DNA of 64,000 nucleotides from Toxorhynchites rutilus septentrionalis (Eukaryota; Arthropoda; Insecta; Diptera; Culicidae): NCBI RefSeq assembly GCF_029784135.1, contig NC_073744.1:67096593-67160592 (forward strand), written 5' to 3'. The first letter of the stretch is position 1. Every line of letters begins with the position of its first letter. This document shows positions 1 to 11,726 of the stretch, in pieces. A program made the position numbers and the translations under genes. The notes under the pieces are model-generated. The model had not been told where the DNA came from. It ran no database searches and saw only the letters and a list, made by a program, of their open reading frames with translations.

Positions 1-27
1 TAGTTTTTTTTTCGTTTTCATAGGCGG

Positions 28-1338
28 TTGCGCACCGTCTGCGCAACCGTTATGACATCTGCTGATGCCAATGTTGCGCGGACGCGTTATTATCAACAGT
101 CCTCGAAGGCACCATGGGTTGTTTTCTTTCGGCCCAAGGAAAAAGCTTTGAGAACTCTTGATATTTCAAGAGATTTGCTGCGTAATTATAAGGGCGTCTC
201 GATACATAAAGAGAGACCGGACAAACTGCGTGTAGAAGCACCGACTTTTGATGTGGCCAACAAGATTGTTGACCACGAAGTTTTTAATAGGGAGTATCAC
301 ATCTACATCCCTTCTCGAGAAGTGGAGATAGAAGGCGTAGTAACCGACGCGAGTCTGAGTGTTGATGAACTAAAAAAAGCGTCGGGTTCCTTCAAAAACT
401 CGATGATTGGAGATCTTGTAAAGATCCTGGATGTTAGAAATCTGCATTCAGCATCTTTGGAAGAAAATAAAAAAGTTTATAAGCCCTCGCACTCTTTTCG
501 AGTTACTTTCGCAGGTTCTGTTCTCCCAAACTATGTGAAAGTAGAAAATGTTTTGTTCCCAGTGCGTCTGTTTGTACCGCGGGTTTATAATTGTATCAAA
601 TGTAAAAAGTTGGGACACCCGGTTAGCCACTACGGCAACAAATTTCGTTGCGGCAAATGTGGCGATAAACATAGTGAGGATTCTTGCACACAAACAGTGG
701 AAAAATGTATTCACTGTGGCGAGAATCCTCACCCTCTACAAGAGTGCCCAAGGTACAAACAGCACTCCGATAAAGTGAAGCGTTCTATCGCTGGACGCTT
801 CAAGCGGACTTATGCTGAAATGCTAAAAACCGCATCAGCCGCTCAAAATGAAAACCAATTTTCGGTTTTGTCATCTCAAGAATCGGATTCTGATTCTGAT
901 GAGGGTCATACTTCGGCTGAACCAGAATCTTCAATAAAGGATGAATCATAAAAAAGAAAGCTCTCTTCACCAATGGTGCACCGTAAGAAAGCTAAAATGA
1001 CTCTCGGAAGATTGTCTAATTCCAAGGGTAATAGTAGCAAAAAAACAAATCCAAAGGCTCCTTCTCAGCCAGTTCCTGGTTGCAGCAAGGATTTTACGTC
1101 ATTACCCAGAGAAGAGAGAAATAAAAACGCTGCTCCTCGATCTTCTCGTAGAAAATTTGCGTCTAATCGAGGATTGATAGCATTTTCGGACATTGTGGAC
1201 TTCATACTAAACACGTTCAAAATTCAAGACCCCCTCAGAAGCCTTATTTCTGCCTTGCTTCCATCTTTAAAGTCTTATCTTAAGCAATTGACTGTTTCAT
1301 GGCCCCTCCTTGCATCAATCATATCTTTCGATGGTTAA
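28..1338 (+). pseudogene. LINE ORF1 (nucleic-acid-binding gag-like), one nonsense mutation
   Basis: ORF1 proteins of I-type LINEs coat the element RNA in ribonucleoprotein particles. The frame is open from 28 to a TAA at 949-951, then continues in the same frame from 973 to 1338. The 'PWVVFFRPK' block near the start aligns with the intact ORF1 at 61873-63432. Cys/His knuckles lie at about 586-750: the first has lost its last ligand (C-C-H then Y), the next two look complete. The N-terminus is shorter than the intact copy. ORF1 ends at a TAA that overlaps the ORF2 start (ATGGTTAA at 1331-1338), the usual compact junction of this family. Confidence 0.85.
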
Positions 1339-4300
1339 TTCATCTAACGTAGTAGAAGATATGATCAATGTGCTACAATGGAACTACCGTAGTCTAGTGC
1401 CTAAACTAGACCCGTTCAAATTTTTACTTCAAAATTATGATTGTGATATATTCGCTCTTTCCGAAACATGGCTTTCTTCTGACACAGAACTCAACTTCCA
1501 CGATTTTAATATTATTCGCCTGGATAGAGATGATTCCTATGGAGGAGTACTTTTAGGGATCAAAAAGTGCTACTCTTTCTATAAAATTCCTCTCCCAGCT
1601 CTATCAGACGTCGAAATCGTCGCTTGTCAAATAACTGCAAAGAATAAAGAACTTTGCATAGCTTCAGTATAGGTTCCCCCGAATACTTTTATTAGCCGTA
1701 GTCAACTTTGGAATCTATTTTCGATTCTCTCAACCCCAGCTCTAATTTTGAGTGACATGAACTCCCATGGTACTGGGTGGGGCGATCTTTATGATGACGC
1801 TAGGGCGGCTATTTTTTACGATTTATGTGACGAATTCAACTTGACTATCTTGAACACTGGTGAAGTGACACGAATTGCAAAACCTCCGGCTCGGGAAAGT
1901 CGACTCGATCTATCTTTGTGCTCAAACTCGCTATCATTAGATTGTCAGTGGAAGGTCATCAATGATCCCCATGGTAGCGATCACTTGCCAATCAATATAT
2001 CAATCAAGTGTAGCCCGCAATCCACTGAACCATCTCGAGTTCCATTTGATCTAACAAGGAACATCGACTGGCAAAAATTTGCAACGGCGGTAACAATCGG
2101 TGTCGAATCAAAAGATATACTTCCACCATTGGAAGAATATCGATTCTTCGTCGATTTATTGTATAAAAGCTCACTGGAAGCGCAAAAAAGAAAAGTTCCA
2201 AGTGCTTCATTTAAAAGAAAACCAGCCACTCCTGGCTGGGGCAATGAATGCACAAAATTGTATTTGAAAAAATCTGATGCTTTCAAAGCTTTTCGCAGAC
2301 ATGGAACATCCACACACTTCGAGGAATATTCAAAGCTTGAAATACAGCTGAAACAATTAGTTAAAGCAAAAAAACGCGGTTACTGGCGCAATTTCATCAA
2401 AGGTCTTTCTCGTGAAACCTCAATACGCACCTTGTGGAGGGTAGCTCGCAACATGCGTAACCGCTCATCTACCAACGAGAGTGAAGAATGCTCCAACCGA
2501 TGGATATTCGATTTCGCTAAAAAGGTCTGTCCAGACTCAGTTCCAGCCCAACATATTCTTCGAAAAACGTCTCCAAGCGGTAGATCTCTGGACAGACCAT
2601 TCTCAATGCTGGAATTTTCTATGGCTCTTCTTTCATCGAACAACTCTTCACCCGGAAGCGATATGATTAAATTCGTTCTTCTAAAAAATCTTCCCGATAT
2701 CGCGAAAAGACGCTTGCTAGACTTATTCAATACCCTACTAGAAAACAACATTGTGCCACCCGAAAGGAGACAGGTCAAAGTAATAGCAATTCAAAAGCCT
2801 GGCAAACCAGCGTCTGACCATAACTCATACCGTCCGATTGCTATGCTCTCGTGCATTAGAAAATTGCTGGAGAAAATGATCCTTCGAAGACTCGATCAAT
2901 GGATCGAGACAAATAATTTGCTATCAAGTACACAATTTGGGTTTCGCAAGAGCAAAGGAACAAACGATTGTCTAGCGTTGCTTTCTACAGATATTCAACT
3001 GGCCTTTGCGCACAAGGAGCAACTGGCTTCAGTATTCTTGGATATTAAGGGAGCTTTTGATTCAGTTTCCATAGAAATTCTGTCAGACAATCTGAACAGA
3101 TGTGGACTTCCTGGAATTTTGAATAACTTCTTGTACAATTTGTTGTCAGAAAAGCAAATGAACTTCACCCTCGGACAGCTGACAACTTCCAGAAATAGTT
3201 ATATGGGTCTACCCCAAGGCTCATGTCTCAGCCCCCTTCTTTATAATTTTTATGTGAAAGATATTGACAGTTGTTTGGCAGAACAATGCACGCTAAGACA
3301 ACTTGCAGATGATGGTGTGGTTTCCGTCAGAGGTCCCCATACCGAAAACTTGCAAAGATCATTGCAAAATTCCCTAGATAACTTGTCTTCTTGGGCAAGG
3401 AACTTAGGGATAGAATTCTCGCCGCAGAAAACAGAACTGGTAGTGTTTACTCGAAAGCGGTTCCCAGCCCAATTGCAACTTATGCTTTTGGGCAGAAACA
3501 TTACCCAATCATTGACCTTCAAGTACCTTGGTGGTTTGATTCAAAATGCACTTGGAATACCCACATTACGTATTTGAAGCAAAAATGTCAAAAAAGAGTC
3601 AACTTTCTCCGCTCGATTTGCGGCACGTGGTGGGGAGCTCATCCGGGAGATCTCATAACGCTTTATAAAACAACTATTCTATCTATTCTGGAGTATGGCT
3701 CTTTCTGCTTTCTCTCAGCAGCTAAAAGTCACCTTCTAAAATTGGAACGAATTCAATATCATTGTCTGCGTATAGCTCTCGGCTGTATGCACTCAACGCA
3801 TAACATGAGTCTCGAGGTTCTGGCAGGAGTAACTCCTCTACAGAACCGATTCTGGGAACTTTCTCTCAGAATACTTGTGAAATACGGTGTCACGAACACA
3901 CTTGTGATTGAAAACTTTGAGAAAATTCTTCATCTAAATATACAATCTCGGTTTATGAGAATTTATCATCACTATACTTCATCAGATATTTGTCTTCCAT
4001 CGTTTACTCCATACCGTGCTCACTTCACCATCAGAAGTTCCTCAATTGAATACGATCTGTCGATGAAACAAGCAATACTTGGGATTTCAGATCAGCTTCG
4101 ACCAACTTTCATTCCCCGTATTTTTAACCGAAAGTACCAAAAAGTCAATTGCATGAACAGATACTTCACTGATGGGTCTCGCCTCAATGGATCCAATGAA
4201 AATTCGAGCGCCTTCCGTAAACTGCAGGAACCTTGTTCCGTTTATGTTGCTGAGCTGGCTGCAATCGACTTCGCATTGGGGATGATCTCCAACAAGCCTG

Positions 4301-4761
4301 CAGACCATTACTTCATTTTCTCGGATAGTCTCAGTTCGCTTGAGGCTCTCCAGTCGATGAAAACTAGTAGGCACCCATCTTATTTCCTCACAAAAGTGAG
4401 ACAGCAGATGAGTGTACTGATCGAAAGATCTTATAAGTTAACATTTGTTTGGGTCCCCTCTCATTGCTCAATTCCTGACAATGAGAAGGCGGACACTCTA
4501 GCAAAGGTGGGTGCCCAGGAAGGCGAATTGTTTGATAGACAGATTTTATACGATAAATTTTTCCAATTACTGCGTCAGAGTTCTCTCTTGAGTTGGCAAA
4601 CCGATTGGGACACTGGAAGTCTTGGGCGGTGGTTATATTCAATTATTCCAAAGGTTTCTTCGAGAGCGTGGTTCAAAGGTTTGGACGTGTTGGGAACTCG
4701 CGACATCTGCTATATGCAGTTGATCTATATGTTTGTGGAACGGTCTAGTATAAGTATTTAA
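1331..4761 (+). pseudogene. LINE ORF2: endonuclease, reverse transcriptase, RNase H (broken)
   Basis: The translated frame begins 'MVNSSNVVEDMINVLQWN', the start of an APE-type endonuclease. A TAG at 1670-1672 stands where the intact copy has Tyr. The frame stays open from there to 3577 with endonuclease 'SDMNSHGTGWG' and RT motifs 'FLDIKGAFDSVS', 'GLPQGSCLSPLLYNFY' and 'LADDGVVSV'. Near 3530, just after 'FKYLGG', the reading moves to another frame and continues to 4761 through RNase H ('YFTDGS', 'AELAAIDFAL', 'FSDSLSSLEAL', 'VWVPSHCSIPDNEKADTLAK'). After 'WFKGLD' the sequence jumps to a piece matching the extreme C-terminus of the intact ORF2. About 80 codons carrying the CCHC-like C-terminal finger are therefore deleted. 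Confidence 0.85.
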
Positions 4762-5111
4762 TGCTTTTGTGTTTTTCTTTTTCGTTATTAGTTTGTTTGT
4801 CTTGTCCCCCCATCTCACCGTCGCCCACCCTCGACAGATAGTCGAACACCAGATGCTATCCCTGGTCATTATGCACAATGCTACAATGCGTGCGGCAACT
4901 CTCGGTTGAGACAACGATACCTCATATCCATATCCCTAACCTGACCCGTCCCACAAAAATGTTGCCCTTTTAACCTCGAGTAAACCGCGAGTATTCGGTC
5001 GAATCCTACTAAACATAGCAATTAGTTGAAACTTTGTATAAACAAACATTGAATTAGCGGCTCCGCAAAGCTTATGCGATTGAGCCTTACATATAAATGA
5101 ATTGGAAAAAA

Positions 5112-5206
5112 AATACCGCACAAAAAAAGTTTTTTTTTCAAAATGTGTACCAAACACGATGTTTTAAAGCTGCTGATGAAGTTTTGCACGATTTTTTTTG
5201 TGCGGT
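5112..5206. repeat. Short foldback with ACCGCACAAAAAAA arms
   Basis: ACCGCACAAAAAAA near 5113 is answered by TTTTTTTGTGCGGT ending near 5206, giving a hairpin of about 95 bp. It sits just past the 3' end of the decayed LINE. This may be a very small MITE or one end of a larger one; another 'cccgcacaaaaa' follows at about 5215. No coding potential is seen. Confidence 0.4.
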
Positions 5207-5439
5207 CCCTATCCCCCGCACAAAAACAGGTTTGCCTGTACTCGTACGTGCCAAAAGTTTGCTGGGATTTTTTCCGGTTTGTAACATCGAACACAAATTG
5301 CACATTCGTCACTCATGTTTATCAGCACAAAAAAGCGAAGTAAATCAATATCAGACCGAGAAAAACAATAATAAAAGATAAATAATAATATCATTTTTTT
5401 CATAATGTTTTGCAGATTCCAAGATCTAGAAGGAATAGT

Positions 5440-5957
5440 GCATGACAAAACGTATTTTTCCACATCAAATGGGTTTTGGGTGCCAATAAAAAAATTATCT
5501 CGATTTTTCATTTTGAATTTGTTGCAAAATTTTCATTTACACGATAATATACCCTATGCAAAATATTATCTCATTTTTGGACTTCATTTACTAGTGTCGC
5601 AGACATGAAAATTAGAGTTTTTTGAAAACCGATTTTTTTTATTGGCATTGCTCGTTTTTTTTCTGAAAAGTGGGTTTTTCACAAAAAACATTTTTTTAGA
5701 TAACTGTAAATTTCGACGTGTCTCGCAATTTTAATACATTTGGCACCAAAAAAAATTTTTAAAACTCCGTTTTTTGGTGATTTTTCGGATTTTAAAAAAA
5801 CTTTTAGCGTCTGTGACACTAGTAAATGAAGTCCAATGGGAGCTAATATTTTGCATAGGGTATATCATCGTACAAATTTACATTTCGCAGCAAGTTCCGA
5901 ATGAAAAATCGAGATGACTATTTTTATTGGCACCCAAAACCATACGTTTCGTCTCAT
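5440..5957. repeat. Foldback/MITE with ~170-bp inverted arms
   Basis: The left arm (5440-5612) and right arm (5812-5957, reverse complement) share 'gggtgccaataaaa', 'atctcgatttttcatt', 'ataccctatgcaaaatatt' and 'acttcatttactagtgtc' in the same order. The spacer is about 200 bp. A related sequence lies at 47638-48077. There are no ORFs, so it is a non-autonomous DNA element mobilised in trans if at all. Confidence 0.7.
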
Positions 5958-5959
5958 AT

Positions 5960-8470
5960 TCCGCACCCTAGTGAACACATTCGAATACGTTTACGAGGAA
6001 AATTAGAGGATGAACCATTTTTCTGGGGAAAAAAATAGAAGAGTGGTGTCCAAGACTCGACAGCATTGATAACGTAGGACTATCAGCTATTGCTTTCAAT
6101 TAGCCTTTAATTCAATTATCACTTCAATTTAACTTTGGAAAGAACGAAATTGTATAATAAACTCATTAGTAGATTTTTTTGGTGGCTCTGATGCGTAATT
6201 TTGTTGTAACTTCGTTGGCTTCAAAAACAGATTCCAATTTTCATATTAATTCTCAGCCTCCGCATATGACTCTGGTTGATCGCTGTCTAGAGTTCAACTA
6301 AAAAAAATGAAGACACTGATGCAAATAGTGTATACCTCTCGTCCGAAGCAACGTTTCAGAAAAACAAAATTTTCGCTCTCGTTTTCGAAACTTTGTCATC
6401 ACAGTTCAGAAATGAAAGACGTAATCTTACGTAAAAAACATCAATTTTTTTCTAAAGCTCGAGGAATGATGGAAAATCTTGGTCATTATCGGTTTTCTCG
6501 AACTTTTAAAGCTCCTTGGTTCTGTAATATAATATTTGAAGCTTTAATGTTGGAGTAATAAGCGCATTGCAGAATGGATCGTTCATCGCGTTGAGGGAGT
6601 CGTCCTCTGCAAGCTTAGCCTGCAGTGCATGGACTATTTCCGTGCAGGGCTTAGTCCTTGCGCTGCAGGATGAAATAGGGTGACGAATTGTAGAGCTGCT
6701 AGAGAACTTTAATTTGGTTGATAGGGACAATCAATATTATCATGCGTTTTTTGGAGGAAGTTAATAAAAAGTTTTAAGTGGAGGTATCAGAATTGTTCTT
6801 GTTAGCGTACTTTTTTAATTTAAGTCTTTCTAGAGCACACAGAGCCCAAAACAATAAAATTTCAATAGCCTTGTCATAGTTCAGGCTTGACCATATGCGT
6901 AGAAAACTTTTTTTCATCGATAGCGATACTTGTTATCTAACACTCTGTATATGTATCACATCTTGAATTGTTTTTTTTTTAAATTGAAGAGCGTCGAACC
7001 TAATTTGTCAATTCTGCATGGCGTCACTCGACATTATATTTTAATTTTATTTGAAGCATAACTGGTCGTGGATTTATGTTTATATGTTGTGTTACATCCT
7101 GGTATTGTTTGTTCTTTTTTCTAAATTCATTATTGGTTCATTGTCAGGAGACTTAAGAGAAAAACCAGACCTCTAGAATACTCGTAAGCTTCAGAACTCA
7201 TACTCACTAACGTCTCCGACATAAAACACACACAAAAATGTCTTAACTTTTAATTCCAACTGAATTTCATTTTAAATTGAAATGAAATCCAACCAAAGAA
7301 AAAAAAATGTTTTTTTTCCAGATCGCAGAATTACACAAGATAAATCATTAAAAATTTCGGCTTATTTTAAATTTCCAATTATGCTTACTTTTGGTAATAA
7401 TTCGTTCGAAAACGGAAAAATGTAAGTTCCACTGAAAATATAATTTTTCAGTGCGCAAGAAACGTACAGAATACGACTACCATAATAAAAACAACATCTC
7501 GGTTGCTTTACTGACCCACATCCATGAAATCCCGGAAACATGTATAATTAGTGATATAATCACTGATCTTCGAACCACATTACTCCTCCCGGATCGCAAG
7601 TCAAAATCACCGCTGATGATTTTCTCACCATCTACGCATTTTCATTGGATCCGCTAATCGCGTGCCCACCGCATACTTCGCGCGGAATCCATTTGCGCCG
7701 ATTGGAAAGGCAATATGGGGGAAGAGAAAAGCACGTGCCATACCGGGCACTCACAGTCACTTCTAGGGCCGAATCGACAAACCGTACGGTACAAAAATAA
7801 AAAATAAAAACAAAATAACTGTTGTTTTCCAACGTAACACATATGTCTATGATGCTATATTCCACCAATGAACGGTTCGTCGACACACCCGTGCTCTTAT
7901 CCACGTGAGGCTTCAGGCCGTACGCTACCGGAGTATGGCCGAGCAATTACGCCGCTTTTTATGTATTTTTTATCGCGTACATTTTTCGGCTTTATTATTT
8001 CTATTTTCCACCGTTTTCTGAAACTTGCTTGTCGATTTTCCCACATCAAAGTCAAAAGTTTCACTAATTTTATTTGCCTGAGTCACGCACTGACACTGGA
8101 CGGCGCAAGTTAAATTCCACCGATCAACTGATAACACGATTGAGAAATGTGTGCGTGAAAAAAAGGGTACAACGCCCACAAGATGCCAATGACTTTTGGG
8201 TCGAATAAGTGTAGTTCTGTGAACCATAGCGTTTACAATTTTTAAGACAACAGTGTACTTCCCACGTCGATTTTCGCACGCAAATTTAGTGCTCGTTTTC
8301 TGTATCGATGCCGTCTATGAACCGACGGATGCACAAATTTCTTTCATCTCTTATATGGAATAATAACATTAGAGACATAACAAAATGGTCTTTCATGTTT
8401 TAGAGATACTAAAACATGTTTCAGTAATAATTTTCGTTACTTTTCGTGTGATACCACTCATCATTTTCAA
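5960..8470. other. No gene recognised; AT-rich repeat-derived DNA
   Basis: I see no supported gene here. At 6380-6440 there is a segment (gaaactttgtcatcac..., then 'gacgtaatcttacgt') that matches the flank of the H1-like pseudogene at 36483-36545, so it is a dispersed repeat. A minus-strand ORF at 6506-6730 (74 aa) has no family I know. The stretch at 7650-7950 is less AT-rich than its surroundings and could be regulatory or exonic, but no splice-consistent ORF was found. Confidence 0.4.
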
Positions 8471-8474
8471 CACA

Positions 8475-8600
8475 GTAAGGTAGGGCGGGGCTAGTTGGTC
8501 ATTTTTGAATAAATTTGGTTTTAACTTTGCAATACGCTTTGCGTTAGAATGCCATGTACCACAATGAAGCTTACCTTTTACCCTTTCAATGAAAAATAAC
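8475..8600. repeat. Terminal-repeat-like end (left partner of 17.7 kb)
   Basis: The sequence 'aaggtagggcggggctagtt' followed by 'ggtcatt' at 8478-8504 recurs inverted at 17674-17702 with a few mismatches. It reads as one end of a TIR-type DNA transposon family. Whether the two ends belong to one 9.2-kb element or to two unrelated copies cannot be decided here. Confidence 0.45.
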
Positions 8601-8834
8601 CATAAAATCATTTATTTGACATTTTGCTTTTATTTTACGTCTTTATATTTCAGAATAAATAATAGGCATGTTCTTTTTGAGCAAATAATAAGGGTTTTTA
8701 CATTAGAAGTTTCCTTCATTATAAATTAATTAATTAAATCAAAACAAACACAGTTAACAAATAGCATGTAGTCAAGTAACACAAAATTTCAAATTCTCAT
8801 CGTTGTTGGAAAATATTCAGGCAATATTTTCTAA

Positions 8835-9175
8835 AGGCGCGCCCACATTATGCTGAATGATGCCGATCGGCCTGTACCAGGCGGCACATTCGGTTCGTTA
8901 TGTAAAGTGGATGCCCCATCGGGTGCACGAAGCCGAAGTCCCATCGGATGCACGAAGCACAATGTCGTCAACGCAACGTTTTGGTTCGACTTTCTCGAAC
9001 CGGACCCGCTTGTTTCGGGTTGGGTTCGGTTTGATTCGAGTCGGTTTTCGGCACGTCGGCAAGCCCGGGCGGTACGTCCACATTTAGTCGGCTTTACCGG
9101 GTGGCCAAGGCCGATTGGCGCAATATGGACGCGTCTTAACGATTTCGTCTCTCTTCCACTTTGTGGCGCACCAGA
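8835..9175. other. GC-rich patch, function unknown
   Basis: About 340 bp with much higher GC and CpG content than its surroundings. It contains repeated phrases: 'catcgggtgcacgaagc' near 8918 and 'catcggatgcacgaagc' near 8943. ORFs of 122 aa (8850-9218) and 76 aa are open in it, which is expected by chance in GC-rich sequence, and neither resembles a protein I know. It could be a fragment of a CpG-rich repeat or a captured exon or promoter. Confidence 0.4.
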
Positions 9176-9191
9176 GATGCCAAGTTTGAAG

Positions 9192-9275
9192 ACATGTCTT
9201 CATTTTGAAGACATTTGATTTTGTGAATACATTTTGAAGACATTATGAAATATGTGAAGACATTTCAGTATGATA
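9192..9275. repeat. Degenerate tandem 'gaagacat' repeat
   Basis: The word 'gaagacat' occurs about five times in 80 bp, spaced irregularly (near 9188, 9209, 9236 and 9257, plus the inverted 'atgtcttc' near 9193). It may be a decayed minisatellite or the clustered subterminal motifs of a transposon end. Confidence 0.45.
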
Positions 9276-9433
9276 GCGTACGTGGATTTTAAAGGATATT
9301 ATTTCCATGAAATTCTAACTATATACATATTGTCCCTAAAAGACATTAGTTCATTTGCGCTGGAAAATTCGAATGATTGTAACATTGAATTTCTATTCTG
9401 TTGGGCCCATACTATACAATAGATTGATCTAGA

Positions 9434-9545
9434 TCAGAGTTTCTCAAAGTGGTCGATATCGACCCCCTGGGGTCGATTTCGGTTTCCCAGGGGTCGACAG
9501 AAACGAAAATTGATTTTGGGGGTCGGAGGGGTCTGAATATCGACC
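9434..9545. repeat. Possible hAT-like terminus
   Basis: 'CAGAGTTTCTCAAAGTGGTC' followed by a short inverted repeat (gaccccctggggtc) resembles the CAGNG...TTCTCAA ends of hAT elements. No matching opposite end or 8-bp duplication was found, so this may be a solo terminus. Confidence 0.3.
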
Positions 9546-9809
9546 TCTATAAAACAACACAAGTTTTTATTTGAAATTGTCAAGATGCTCCATAAGTTGT
9601 GTTACGTTATGAGAATGACAAGGGTTGCCACATTTGATCCTGTAAAATTTTCTGAATAAATCTGTATCAAAAAACTAATGGAAAAAATGCAAATGGTTTA
9701 TTATGATTTTGAATTTATTGTTCTTATTTATGGTTTGCTTAAGTCGTATCAATACAACAAAAAAAATCATAAAAATGGTTTTCTCATAATAAATTATATG
9801 ATGGTTATA

Positions 9810-11476
9810 CACTGGTGGACATAAGTATTCGTCATGAATTAATTTATCGCATTTATATTACATACACAAATAGTCTGTGATATAAACTCAACTGTGCAGG
9901 TGCAGTAGCAGTAGATTCTGTGAAGTGTACTCAGTAGAAACAGTAGAAGTTTTCAATGATTTACCCTGCTTTCATAAATTTCAGGAAAGAAAAAGGCCGA
10001 GTTCCACATTTTTAATTGGACAGAAGTATTCGTCACGTTGAAAAAAATGTTAATTCATCGATCCCTAAAGATCTGGAAACACTGTAAATGAATGAAACTG
10101 ACACATTTAATCACTTTTGTATATTTTTAATAAAAATCGGCTGCGTTCGTATAATTTTTATTCCGTGGTAACAAAATGGGCTGGAAAGGTAAGGAAACTA
10201 CGATGGAGAAAAGGAAAATTGTTTTGAATTTGTTCAAAATGAATAACACAGTTTCCGAAATAGCTAGGAGTGTTGGTAGGCCAAGAACAACGGTACATGA
10301 TATTATCAATCGTTATAAGAACAGCGATAACTTCGACAAAAAACCTAGGACGGGAAGTCCTTGCAAGTTAACGGATAGAGAAAAGCGAAAAATAATACAA
10401 ATTATTGAGAAAGAACTGAAAACATCTTCGTCAAAAGTGCGAGGAGATCTGCTGGAGTTCAGTGGGCAAGATGTTCTTTCCAGAACGGTGCGCAGAGTGT
10501 TGAATAATGCCCAATATAAAGCCCGTGTTTGTCGTAAGAAGCCTCTTATTAGCAAGGTTAATCAGGCTAAAAGGTTGAACTTTGCGAAAGATTACCAAAA
10601 TCACCCGATTAGTTTCTGGAACAATGTGTTGTTTTCCGATGAGGGCAAATTCAATGTTTACAAATCAGATGGAAGGGTATTGGTATGGCGAAAACCGGAT
10701 ACTGAGCTGCAGAAGAAAAATGTTCAAGCTATCGTGAAAAAGGAGGTGCATCAGTCATGGTCTGGGGCTGTATGGCAGCATCCGTTGTCGGGGAATTGGT
10801 ATATGTAGATGGTATCATGAAAAAGGAGCAATATTCAAATATTTTGAAAGAAAATATGAAGAAAAGTGCTGAAAAGTTGGGTATAGAGAGCAATTTCTAC
10901 TTCTAACAAGACAACGACCCTAAACATACTGCGGAAGCGGTATGCCTCTGGCTGCTATATAATACACCCTATCAGCACAAAACGCAACCCCAATCACCGG
11001 ATATGAATCCCATAGAGCATTTGTGGGATGTTCTAGATCGACGTGTACGTGAACATCATGTAACATCACAAAAGCAGCTGAAAGATATCGTGAATCGTGA
11101 AGAATGGTATAAGATCGAGCCTAAAGTATGCGAGAAGCTGGTACACTCAATGACAAATCGATTGAAAGAGGTCATTGCACAGAAAGGATTAAACACAAGA
11201 TATTAAATGTCTAGATAATTTGTTCAGAAATGTTTTTTTGGAGAAATGTTCTAAGTGCCGAATACTTTTGTCCAGCTGAATTTGAAGATATAGTTATGAT
11301 TTTTGTAAAATAAGCTATTTGTTTTCATTGTTTTGATTTCCCAATAAAGTAAATTTATAATAAGACTATATTGTTTCACTTGAATAACCTTCGGAAGTGG
11401 ATTGGAATAATATCGCTTAGTAAAAAAACATTCGTGGTAGATTCATGCATATGCCGAATATTTATGTCCATCAGTG
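9810..11476 (+). mobile_element. Tc1-like transposon, IR/DR type, inactive
   Basis: The ends are CACTGGTGGACATAAGTATT at 9810 and its inverted partner at 11453-11476 (CACTGATGGACATAAATATT when reversed), flanked by TA on both sides. Inner copies of the same motif lie at 10017-10036 and 11257-11275. Each end therefore carries two direct repeats, the IR/DR arrangement of some Tc1 elements. The length of 1667 bp fits the superfamily. The transposase inside is broken. Confidence 0.88.
10176..11206 (+). pseudogene. Tc1-like transposase (frameshift and stop)
   Basis: The first part (10176-10808) has two helix-turn-helix segments ('NTVSEIARSVGRPRTTVHDI' is the first) and the first catalytic Asp in 'LFSDEGKF'. 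Around 10735-10760 the frame is lost: the sequence meant to encode 'VMVWGC' is read in another frame. The second Asp lies in 'QDNDPKHTA' (about 10909), just after an in-frame TAA, and the Glu in 'MNPIEHLWD' (about 11003-11030). The DDE triad is still visible but is split across frames, so the protein is not made whole. Confidence 0.85.
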
Positions 11477-11726
11477 TACATGGTTTTGTTGAACTTTACT
11501 TTTCTTAAATTTTCCTTCAATATCATCCTTGACGCTCCTCCTTGAGCCGGCACATAGTTCTTTGCTTTCAAAATAGGGTCCATCATTGTGATAGTCAACC
11601 GATTTCAGAACTTTGTTTTGTTGGCATTGTGAAGCGAGAATATTCACTCAACACACGCTAATGGATGTGGAATTATCAAAAAGTGTCCCAAAAACATACT
11701 TAGCAGGAATGGAGAAGTGAGGTGAC

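Larger units (their letters stand above)
1..5105 (+). mobile_element. Decayed I-type non-LTR retrotransposon (copy 1)
   Basis: This is a LINE with ORF1 (gag-like, zinc knuckles) and ORF2 (endonuclease, reverse transcriptase, RNase H). It belongs to the same family as the intact element on the minus strand at 57.8-63.9 kb, judged by matching ORF1 and ORF2 along their length. It is dead: there is an in-frame stop in ORF1 (949-951), one in ORF2 (1670-1672), a frameshift near 3530 and an internal deletion near 4680-4690. The 3' UTR still matches the intact copy around 4970-5095 (for example the 'accgcgagta' block and the 'gagcc' near the end) and runs into an A-rich stretch near 5105. The 5' boundary is at or before the window start. 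Clade assignment to I/Loa-type rests on RNase H plus the three-knuckle ORF1; the exact family name is not certain. Confidence 0.85.

Noticed and set aside
8850..9218. 122-aa ORF as a gene
   Set aside because: Open by composition in a GC-rich patch; several overlapping frames are open at once and no family resemblance.
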